A DNA stretch of 64,000 nt, taken from Liolophura sinensis (taxonomy: Eukaryota; Mollusca; Polyplacophora; Chitonida; Chitonidae). The DNA lies in assembly GCF_032854445.1 (NCBI RefSeq), contig NC_088295.1, positions 73,436,028 through 73,500,027 of the forward strand, read 5' to 3'. Made by a program: the position numbers and the translations under genes. The notes beneath the pieces were generated by a model. The model saw only the letters and a list, made by a program, of their open reading frames with translations. It searched no databases and was not told the origin of the DNA. Positions within the stretch are counted from its first letter, which is position 1. Each line of letters starts with the position of its first letter. This document shows positions 1-11,900 of this stretch, piece by piece.

Positions 1-108
1 GCTGTTTTGTCTTTTTTGTACTTTTCATACATTTATACATGTACTGACACATATTGTTGTATTAGTTTCACTTTCTGTTTGTTACGTGTTATGAATGTTG
101 TACATCAG

Positions 109-524
109 GTGAGCCTAACAATGATGAAGACAGTGAGGACTGTGTCTCCATCTACACTAGGAGGGGAACTTGGAGCGACAACAACTGTAACCTGAAGAAT
201 GGCTTTATCTGCAAGAAAATGTGTAAGTACAACATGCAACATTTCATCCAGTGTTCGCTATCTGCATGTATGCAGCTGTAGATGCTGACGCCACAGACTG
301 TAGCTGAAGTTTGCTGTACTGTTTGACATGAGCAGTTTTAATTTTGTAAATACTGACATTAACTATGGCTAAAGTTCACGTTCACATGGTGATTTTGACA
401 CTTTTCCTGCTTGCAGAATTAACTGTCCATCATTTTTAACAGAATATCTAATCCATGATTTTGTGGTTGACAGCCCGTGTGACCCCGTCTCCATCATCTA
501 CTGTGGCTACAACACCAGTACCAG
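109..524 (+). CDS. CTLD-A C-terminal half and linker exon
   Basis: Exon 109-222 encodes the end of a C-type lectin domain: EPNNDEDSEDC, then WSDNNC and FICKK. EPN is the mannose-type sugar and calcium motif, and WSD stands in for the family's WND. Exon 474-524 is a 51-base, phase 1-1 linker rich in Pro, Ser and Thr (RVTPSPSSTVATTPVP). The N-terminal half of this domain lies left of the window. Confidence 0.85.
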
Positions 525-3500
525 GTAACCAAGAACATCAAACTGTTTAAATAATAACTGTAAGCTACTCTCTTTTTAGTGTAGTATTAACTGGTCGTGT
601 AGCTGTTTGAACTACAAGGTACAACCTGTCACTGAAACATGGTATACGATTGTAATGGTGTGTGTAATCCTTTTGAAGAAGGCTTTCTTTTGCCAAGGCA
701 TGTGATGTGATGAGAGCACTTGGATTATTAAAGCCATGTTTATTTACATACTAAAAAGATACATTTCTTGTAGATTTTTAAATGCTGGTGGGATAATATA
801 TTTTAGTTTAATATTAATATTTATTTTGTTCTATAATTGAATGTCCCAGACAAGATACATGTAAGATTATTGAACTGGTATTTTTACATATACAAATACA
901 TTTACACTAGTGTGTATACTTGTGATGTTGTAGCTGGTATGCTGTTGGGTTGTCCCCATGGCTGGCTGAGCTTCAACAATCAATGTTACCAGATTAACAA
1001 GGGAACCAAGACATGGAGCCAAGCCTTGACAGCCTGTAGAGGGGCAGGCGGAGATTTAACCAGTATCACTACACTAGGAGAGCAAGATTTCCTCTACAGT
1101 CAAGCCAGAAGTGGTCAGTTTGAGCACAACTTGTTCAAACAAAATTTTTGTATATGTACCCTTGTGTTAGAGTTTCTCTGCTTTAACACTAGCGCAGCAC
1201 AATTACCCAGGAGCGTCTCACCAATGCGAGTGTTACGAGTTCAAGACCAGTTCACTCTGGCTTTCTCTCTGTTCAGTTGTGGGAAGGTCTGTCAGTAGTC
1301 CGCGTACAGTCATGGGTTTCCTGCCTGGGTTCCTTCCACCATAATGCTGGCTGCTGTCATATAAGTGAAATATTCCATCTCCAATCAAATAAGTAATACA
1401 TTAGTACATGTATTTCTAAAAAGTTGTATAAAGTTACTTGTACATTAATGACATTGTCTGTGAGCAGGCTGCATGTACTTTCATAGACTCAATCACTTGT
1501 CTTTGGTTCCCAGTACTGTATGTTTCTTGGGCGTGTGTGTGTCTGACTGGTTAAACAAAGAGTTTCATTCGAGCTGATTTGGTAGCATCTTTGTCAGGAA
1601 ATTCATAAATGTAAGAGCCTGTCCAGGTGCTGTTTTTTCCTACAGCCATGAACCTGGCAAATGTTGTTTAACTGAAATCGTCTTAGTAAAATGAGGTGTC
1701 ACATCATTAATACACCAGTCAGATGACTTTTTCTTTTTTTTCTTTCTTTTTTTCTTAATTAAAACTCCAATCAGATGATGTTTTTTTCTGTCCTTTTTTC
1801 GTCTTTTTTTTTTTATAGCAAGCTCATGTATTCAAAAATTTAATTTTTTTCTATTTACATGTAACAGTTAAATCTATTTTCATTCAGTATAAGTATTCAC
1901 TGTATGTGTACTCATTGATACCCATGTTGCCTTCCTTCAGTCCCCGGCCCTCTGTGGATTGGCTTCAGCGCACGCCGCTCCCCTCGCTATTACCAGTGGT
2001 CAGACGGCAGGAGAGCCACCTACACTCACTGGTCGCGTGACGAGCCAAACAACAGCCATGACGGCAGCGAGAACTGTGTCACCTTCAATGCATTAGGGGT
2101 AGGCCGCCAGAACCATTGTAAATTTAAATGCTTTCTGTGCTACCAAGGTCAGACTTCCTGATGTAGAAAATATTTTGGCATATTTACTGAAAACATGACG
2201 AGAATAAACTTACAGTGTGTTTCTATATAGGCTTGCCATTTGAGCACAAGTACAAACATGTCCTGTAAAGTCTTGTCCTTAAGTTATTGAACTCTGAGTG
2301 GGTAAATGAGATTCCTAGATTGCATGTACATGTATCTATGGCATGTAGGGTTTGATTGATTTGTCGTATATCCTGATGTATTTGGGAACTCACTTCATTA
2401 TGCATTGATTATACGTTGACAATCTTACAGTGAAGATGGTGAGGTCAGCAAAATTACTTTTTTCCTGTATAATATTAGATCTTAGCCTTATGTTTTGGCT
2501 CTTGTCTCAGTTATGTTGTTTGTTGCAATCATCTATGTAAAATTCTCCTGCTGCTGGTAGTAGCTGTCTCTCCTCTGCTCGATTTCCTCCCACTGTATTC
2601 TTATTGACAGATATTCAAAATGCTAATGAAAGTAGGTAAATAAATAAATAAATAAGTAAATAAAATTCTCCTTTTTGTGTTCGTAAATTCTAGGCTGGCT
2701 ATTGGAGTGACACTGTGTGTAATCTGCCCAGTGTGGCAGGCTACATTTGTAAGAGGCCTCCTTCTGTTGTATCTGCCACAACACCTCCAAACTACAAAAT
2801 AGGCTGCCCCTCAGTGAGTATATGTTAATTCTGTTAAGCGACTTTGTGAATTATCTCTGATGTTGCTGACATGGGTTTTCAGTAAGGCAGCACTACATCT
2901 ATGTAAATACAACACTGTAGTGTATTCAGTCCCAGTCATAGACAGAGAATTCGCCCACCACCACAGTTCCAGAAGGCTTCATGGCAGTATAAATTGGTTG
3001 ACAACCCCCATATGACCTGGAGTGTGCTGCAGGTCTCTTGCCTTCCATACACTAAAGCACAAGCATAACATATATGATATAAATTGATCATTCTCCTGTC
3101 TTGGTCATACTAGGTCAATTAAATTAAATGCTGAGGTCTATAATTTTCAACAATTTCTAATATTTACCTGCCTCAACGTTTAATCGTTAAATTGAAAAGC
3201 CTGGAGGTTCATTCTGCAAGGCACTTTGCGGAACGAAGTGGGCATTCAAATCCACTTTGAAATGGCTGCGTACGCCAATTTCTGGTGTGCCTTAAAGAGG
3301 ATAGAACCTTTATTTCCACTTATGTGAGGATAAATCCATTCTTGAGTCGAAACGTTGTTGAAATTCACAGACATATTTCCTTCTCCCTCGTCAAAATAAC
3401 TTTGTGCTGACATAGCAAGCTGGGTACGGAAATCAACCTAGGACAAGACCACAAACACAGTATAAAATGACAGCCAGGGATTATTTCATTGGTCATTATC

Positions 3501-6500
3501 AATGTAGAATAGAAAGAACAGTTTGCCGAGTAAGTGGATTCTAAAGGTTCCAGTCAAGACTGGCTGACATCATGTGCACATCTGCTTCATTATCCATGTT
3601 TTCTGCCTGTGGCCTCGATGCACCCAATGCGTCGCGCGTGCACACCGCGATATTGAAAGAAAACAGTCAAAACTTTTATCTGCATATAACTAGTCTGAAA
3701 TTGATTGAAACTGACAGAAGTGATCGAAAAGACAAATCTCTTATCAGCCCACACCAGAAATTGGCGTGTGCCGCTGTTTTGAAGTGGATTTAACAGCCAG
3801 CTTTGTTCTGCAAAGTGCCTAGGCCTGCATTATGAACTGAATATCAGAAATTGTTGAAAGCAGACCTTAACGTTTAATTTAATTGAACTGAGGTCATACA
3901 ACTTATTGCAATCAGATGACAGACAACCGGTAGCTGTACCTTTGTTTGGATTTTTCGGAGCAATGTTCATTAGAAAATGTTGCACGCTATAAAATTACAG
4001 CTTCTCATTAGCAGTGGATTTGACATTAAAAATACAAACTCTCCTGTGCCTGGCTTCTCATAATGGATATATGCATTGTGGTTACCATACTGCAAGGAAC
4101 CGAGTCATGGAGAAGTTAACCACAACAATGGAGGAGTAGAAGGGTAATGCGTGACATCCATTGGATATTACGAGTTGAATGTATTTGTAAAGGAAAAAAT
4201 GGGTATCGAGAAATAGAGGCTGCCTGAGTGGGCAGGCTACACAAGCTTATAACACGCCCGCAGCAATTTTTGCCTGCATTTGGCATGCGGGCAGGCGTTA
4301 ATTTACACCACTGGAAAATCTGTGTGTCACAAGTAGAAAAGTTCAATAGCCACTTCACCAAGGCTGGTGGTTTTCTCCACCATGTACATGTAAGTGAAAG
4401 TGAGTATGGCATTGTACCCCATCAAATTAATAAATATGTCATCTGTCCAAGATAAGGCTGAAACCCCATTCAAACAAATGAGCAAACAGTTTTTAAAGTA
4501 TTAAAACATTGATTGCCGATCTATGGTTTTACAGTGTTATGACATCGGTGCAGTTAACAAACACGCACGTGATGATGAATCCCGCATTCAACGAATGCCG
4601 ATACTTTTTTCTATTGTGTAGCTTGATGAGTAAATTGTACTTATCTTTGTATCTATCAGAGGCATTTAGTGGCTGGGTAGTTACAGAAGTAATGCTTCTA
4701 TTATGTTTAACATTAGTCTTGTAAAACAACTCATTTTGATTTCTTTAAATGTTGTTATTTTTTTGCTTTTTTTTCAGAATGGTGTGGGTTACTTTAACCT
4801 GTGTTACCTGTTCATCGAAACAAAGATGACTTTTGCTGATGCTGAGTCATACTGTGTCCAGCAATCAGGACATCTGATAACAGTGCTGGATCGGTATGTG
4901 TGAACTAGCACTGTAGATCACCATGCTCACCATATGAATAAAAATGCAAAATTTACATGTTATTGCACCCAGAACTGCAGAACATTGAGCGATGATTTAG
5001 TGAGGAACTAATTTTGTCCTGTTCAGTGATTTCTTTCCTCTGATATGGAAATTGGCTGCATCTTTAAGTTGGGAAGTTTGTCAGGTACCTACATAGTGAA
5101 CGTCAGTGGTTTACTGCGGCGGATACTTGGGCTTCCTCCTTCCATAAACTTGAAGATCATTGTACAAGTAAAAAAGTTGAGTACAATGTAACGTGTTAAA
5201 CAACGATAATTGTACACTTCTTGTCCAGTTAATTGAGTCATCATGAAGAAGGTATTGTAATAATTGTACACTAAATGCCAGTATGATTTCTGTTCAGGTT
5301 TATAAGTGCCTTCTTGTCCAGTGAAATGAGCCAGCATAATGGAATGTACTGGATTGGATTACAGACCTATCAGAGTGGCTACTATTACTACTACTGGACA
5401 AGCAAAGCCAGGGTCCGCTTCACTAACTTTGATCAGAGTCATACAGGTATGTGGCTAGGATGTGACTACCAACATGTCTTTGTATGTGGCCAGGCATTTT
5501 GTCTCTAAATGGTCCTCAGCCTCAGTAAGTCAGATGTAGTAGTTGCTCCCTGTACTGACTAACATTGGATGAGAGTGTTAAGCACTTTTCATTCCTTGAA
5601 GGTGATACATTATGGTACAGCCTATGATCTTAGAAAAAAACGAAGTTGATTTTTTGAGAAGATTTTGTCATATTGAAAATGCTATTGTGTTGAATTTGTT
5701 GGTTGTGTTAGATATGTTATTCATTAGGGTAGGGTTCGTTGGAGACGAGATAAGGGGTTGTTAAGAATCTTTTGGGGATTTGTTTTATTATGGCTTTACA
5801 TGAAATGTATAAGTGTACATTAAGAAACTTGATCTTGAGGCCACAGCTGTCATAATCCCTCTTGGTACCTGCAGCTAGTTGATGTGGACCTGGGGGAGCT
5901 GCAACCGTTAGATTAATGTGGGGACCAGTCAAATGCCTGTCAGCAAGAACTTGATATCATTTTATTGACATCAGATATTTCTCTCCTACATCATCATGAT
6001 GACCCCACATGAAACACAGATCTATGTTACAATGGAAACAGATACATTGTTCATTGCAGACATTGCGCTACAATTTTTGACATAACAATAGCTCAAAATT
6101 CTGCTTCACACTACTAGTCTCACATCGAGGATTAAAAAATATGCCCGTCTTTCACAAATTTGAGGTGACTGACCCTTAACGATATTTGCCCTTCCTTCAG
6201 ACAAGCATGACTGTTCAGTGATTTATTTTCATTTTTTTTATTTTTAAATCTGCAGCAGCTAATAAAAGCCATATATTTTACCTGTAAGGGATAGCTTGTT
6301 GACGAATGCAGGTACGATCACTGGGAACTGAATGTTGATGTTGTTAATCGTAGGCTATCCAGGCACATGCTTCTTTAACTGTATTACTTATACAAAACTG
6401 GCCTTGGACCAGGAGACACGTCTTAATTTCTAATTTCACGTCTTAATTTCTTAATTTCACACAGTTAATCAGTATAACAAATACAAGTCCGTGGGATGGG

Positions 6501-8837
6501 ACATAGTTTATGTGTGACCATAAAGCATTGTTTGTGTTTATATTTGATCATTAAGCATTGTTTGTGTTTATGTGTGACCATAAAGCATTGTTTGTGTTTA
6601 TGTGTGACCATAAAGCATTGTTTGTGTTTATGTGTGACCATAAAGCATTGTTTGTGTTTATATTTGATCATTAAGCATTGTTTGTGTTTATGTGTGACCA
6701 TAAAGCATTGTTTGTGTTTATGTGTGACCATAAAGCATTGTTTGTGTTTATGTGTGGCCATAAAGCATTGTTTGTGTTTATGTGTGACCATAAAGCATTG
6801 TTTGTGTTTATATTTGACCATAAAGCATTGATTGTGTTTATGTGTGACCATAAAGCATTGTTTGTGTTTATGTGTGACCATAAAGCATTGTTTGTGTTTA
6901 TGTGTGACCGTAAAGCATTGTTTGTGTTTATGTGTAACCGTAAAGCATTGTTTGTGTTTGTGTGTGACCATAAAGCTTTGTTTGTGTTTATGTGTGACCA
7001 TAAAGCGTTGTTTGTGTTTATATGTGACCATAAAGCATTGTTTGTGTTTATATGTGACCATAAAGCTTTGTTTGTGTTTATATGTGGCCATAAAGCATTG
7101 TTTGTGTTTATGTGTGACCATAAAGCATTGTTTGTGTTGGAAGTCAGATATTTGGGAGTAAAGATCAGTTTAGCATGGATGCATGTTTGTTTTTAGGAGG
7201 ATCAACTGTATTAACTGCTCATGTTTTCTGCCCAGGTCGAGAAGTAGCAAGCTGTGTGTCCGTAAAATCAGAGCGCCCTCCTGGTCTGTGGCATAACCAA
7301 CCCTGTACAACAAAACTGCCATTTATCTGTGAGACGAAGCGTGTCGGCTTCACGCTGCCACCCCCAGGACAACAGACAACTCTATCCAACCGTTGTCCGT
7401 CCTACTACACAGAGTACAACGGTTACTGCTACAGGGTAACTAGAAATGCAGTTACTCGCCAATTTTTTACCACAATCTAAATGCCTTCAAGTAAATTTGT
7501 TTTGTCAGAGTACACAAGAATCTAATCCAAATCTAGCACCACATAGAAGTTGCTCCAAATTAAGGTTTTGAAGTACATAACAGATAATAGGATTCTATGT
7601 TTATTACTAAAATGTTGTGGAACAATGTGTAATGTAATTCCTTTTACAAGAGTCCAAGCAGCTCCCCCTAGTCATGAGTCATGGAATATGGAAGTCATGA
7701 CAAGACTCTGATTCAAAGAATTCCTTTGGAAGTAAATCCCTGCTTTATGGCCAAACATGTTAAATCGTTGCTACACTTGTTGATATGTTAGAGGATCAGA
7801 AGATGTATGATTCATACACACAAGCCAGAAGTGCATGTCCATTCACTGTCCTAGAATACTGTGAAACAATACGCAAAACAACTTCACAGGAACAAAAAGT
7901 ATTGTGAGATAATCTTCAGGGTTAACTGCATCTGCAAAAAGAAAAAAAAAAATCCTTCTTCCTGGTTATGTGTGGAAGCAAAGCTACCTTAGTGATACAA
8001 CTGCGGTACAACCATATTTCATTGTTTCATTAGGTGCCTGGTGTAAAGTCTATGATTTCTTGGTCTGAAAAGATGTCTTAGATTATGATAGTCCCTCTGA
8101 ACTTAATTTTTGACATTTTTTTGAATTTTTTTTGTCTGAAAATTAAACATGGTAAAACATTTGTTTCTATCAAAGCTGAACACTGTTAGGACCTTTCTGT
8201 TATCAAATTTGAATGCTGTGAAGGTCTTTATAAGGTGGTATATACAGGTATGTGGGGTGGGCATAAAAAAATGGGCTGTACTTTGATGCTGCATTACTCC
8301 ATTATCCTTTGTTCAAACCCTTTCAAACTTTAGACATTCAAATGGCATGATTTTGTTAATGTACTGACCAGTTTTCAAGGTCATAGATTGAGTAGTCTGT
8401 ACATGGGGTTAAAAGGAAAACATAGCCTCAAAAACGCACTTTCAGGCGACCCACATTGCATCACCTGTCAAGTGTCATGAGGGTCGCACGGAAAAATTCA
8501 CTGAGGATGAACTAAAAGCATGCATCAAGGACTGCTCTAAAGGAGATTCAGGACTCAATCAGTTCATGGAAGAAATGTTTGTACACCGTCTACCAAGAAG
8601 ATGGAGGACCAATTTATCACCTTTTCAAGTAAAACTAGGTAGAACATCATTTTGAAATGTCCGGAACATGTGTTTTGACTCTGTTTTGATTTTGGTCCCA
8701 TAAACAGAAACCTTAAAGGATGAAATTGAAATTTGGTCTGTATACTTAGGACATAATGGCTTTTGAGTGTGTAAATTTTTAGAAGCCGACGTAAGAAGGT
8801 TTCAGAGTGTCAAATTTCAGCCATTTTCATGCCCACC

Positions 8838-8901
<64 letters not shown>

Positions 8902-11900
8902 TATCTTTGGTTTTAATGCCTCATCTGTGACATGCATTATGGTTTTGATGTCTCATCTGTGACATGCATTATGGTTTTGATGTCTCATCTGTGACATGCA
9001 TTATGGTTTTGATGTCTCATTTGTGATATGCATTATGGTTTTGATGTCTCATCTGTGACATGCATTATGGTTTTGATGTCTCATCTGTGACATGCATTAT
9101 GGTTTTGATGGATAGTCTCTGACATGTATTAACTGGTACACCCAGCAATCCAGAGGATGTGAAATCCAAATCAATACCTACATGTGCCTAAAGGCAAAGA
9201 AAACACTCAGGCATGAGATTTGTCCTCATTTTGAAGGAATTCCTCTTTATTTATACAAAAAATGCATCAGAAAAATGTTCAGAATTTAATTCAGAAATGC
9301 TAAAAATGACAAAATTATGGTTGTGCTGTATAGTTTCCTCTTTTTCATCCTAGTGTCTGTCTCATCCCTGATTACACTGTAATGACTTATATGTCAAATG
9401 AAAGACCATTCAATGCTGGCCATTAAGATAAATGTAGTTAGCGACATGTACATGCATTTTATGTTCAATTTTTCCCAGCTGGGTAAATTCTTTTCAAATC
9501 AAGAGTCCATGATGCTCTGTGGGAACCCAGTGTTATTAAATACATGTTATTTAACTGAAAAGCATTCTACAGAAATGAAGTATTTTTCTAGACCTTTGAT
9601 CATAGTGTTTTATCAGATGTTTGATATACGCAACCTAATAGTGTTGGTGTTTTTTGGGGGGCTAGAAAAATTCAATGATGGTTTTATATAGTGATTATCA
9701 CACATATTCTGAACTCCATAAGGCAAAACCAATTTTATTTGTGTTTTATGGGTGAGCAGACTCTTTAAAAAAATGGAATAAAACTGAAATCTACCTTTTT
9801 TTGTCCAATTTCCATGTTTTTTAATGATTTTTTACATTTTTCTATGCTTTCTGATGACGTAAATATGTTGGCAATAGGAAAAATTGAAAGGATAGTCATT
9901 TTTTATTTTTATTACCTTCCTCCCACATTGGAAAAGATGAGTTATTCTGCCTGTAAACAGCAATTAAAATTGGCATGACCTACATGCATGACATGTAATT
10001 CAGAGTTACCACATGAACTCACACTTGAAACTTTCTCCATGCAATAAGGCATGTGTTTACTGTTTGTGAAAATATCTTGTCTTGTAGTTGATGAGCACCA
10101 GTTACACCTATAGGAAATCATGGAGAGAGGCAAGGGACTATTGCAGAATGTATGGAGGAGACTTGGTTAGTGTGCACAACAGCACTGAGGCTGTAGCGCT
10201 CAAGAAATATGTGTTCAGGTATGCTCTGTAAAGCTTCAAGAGATACATGTTCAGGCATCCTGCATATATCCTCAAGATACAGGTTCAGGTCTTCGGCAAA
10301 AAAAAAAAAACAACCGCAAGAGATACATGTTAAGGCATGCTGTGTAAATCCTTGAGATACATGTTCAGGTCTTCTACTAAAAAAAAAAAAACACACAAGA
10401 GATACATGTTAAGGCATACTGTGTAAATCCTTGAGATACATGTGCAGGTGTTCGGGAAAAAAAAAAAACCCATAAGAGATACATGTTCAGCTCTACTGCA
10501 AAAAAACCCCACAAAAATGCAAGAGATACATGTTCAGGTTATATACTGTGTCAGATAATGTCCTATGTTTTGCGCAAATGAAAAAATCAGCTGCTTTATG
10601 TTTACATATTTTGTAACATCTGTAATCCAAAGTCCAATGCTGTTCTGTGTAAATACTGAGGCCACAATTGTAATTGCAGGTACTCTAGAGGTTCCTACTG
10701 GATTGGACTGAACAATTTAACAGGAACAAAAGGTATTGTAAGATAATCTTCAGGGTTAACTGCATCTGCAAAAAAATAAAAAATAAATACAAAATCTTGA
10801 TTTCTTCCTGAATATCTGTGGAAACAGAGCTACTTTAGTGATATAACTACATTATAACCGTATTTCATTTTTGGTGTCTGGTTTCAGGTCTATGATTGCT
10901 TGGTCTGAAAAATGTCCATAGTTTATGACCTTTAAAAATAAGTCCCTCTGAACATGCTCTCTGTGTGAAGACTACATTTAAGTTTATTCACTTGTTCTAT
11001 AAAGTTCTTTTTTTATCTTTTTAAATTGCCATAACCTTCAAATTTATAAAGGCAATTGTTTCTTTATCAGGGAATTCACTTGTACTTTGACAGAAATGTA
11101 ACATTTCACAGGTTATATTGTGGATGTTTACCATGCTGTTTGTATTGATAGGCTACAGCTGGAGTGATGGGTCAGGATTTACCTACAGTAAATGGGGAAG
11201 TGGAGAGCCCAACAACTTCAACAAGAACGAGGATTGTGTGGAGTGGGAAATGAGCACCAACAGCTGGAGGGACGCTAACTGCTTTGTGGGGAAGTCTTAC
11301 GCCTGTCAGGTTAAGAAAGGTTTGTTACATCCTCACTGTAAATAGTGTAGTGAAACATTGTCATTTGAAGACAAAAAAAAAAAACAAACTGGGTATGTTT
11401 TCTGTAAGCCTTGTCAGGAAATTTTACCCAAGTGGTAGTTTTGCTGTAGTTCTTCCATGTACTTATACTTATAACTTGTGTGTTAATTGAGTTAAAATAA
11501 ACTCAGCTTGTCAAAAATTATAACATTGGACAAATCTACACTTTTATACTGATCATTGTATGTGTCTATTCTGTTTTCACTAAAGTATTGTAGAACTGCG
11601 TGCTGGTCTTGCATGTATGCTGGTCATGCATGTTATATTGCGATACATGTGTAGAGATATAGAGTATAGGTTATACTAATATACACGTGCATACACCAAA
11701 TTAAGTCAAATTGTGTGTTTGTTTTGATAAACTATTTTTTCTGTTTTTCCTATTTCTATCAGATTGTATTTTAATTTGTTTGTTGTACTTATTCCCCCTG
11801 CAGGAGCGGTTATAGTGCGACCAACAGTTAATCCTGCCAGCACCACTAAACCACGTAAGGGCTTGGTTAGATTTCTCACTTATATCTAACATAAAAGGTA

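Noticed and set aside
837-1298. Single 153-codon ORF as a complete small lectin
   Set aside because: Only 934-1113 is coding (CTLD-B exon). The ORF reads through an upstream intron and, beyond the donor, into intron and SINE sequence.
6465-7196. Long ORFs on both strands coding repeated VTHKHKQCFM- or CLCVTIKH-type peptides
   Set aside because: They are translations of the 30-base minisatellite, whose period is a multiple of three. No protein family, and they lie inside a lectin intron.
6511-9115. CRISPR-like appearance of regular repeats
   Set aside because: Units follow each other directly without unique spacers, and the setting is an animal intron; these are tandem minisatellites.
10118-10512. 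Minus-strand ORFs near 10.1-10.5 kb
   Set aside because: Antisense to the lectin exon and its junction array; poly-F stretches reflect A-runs.
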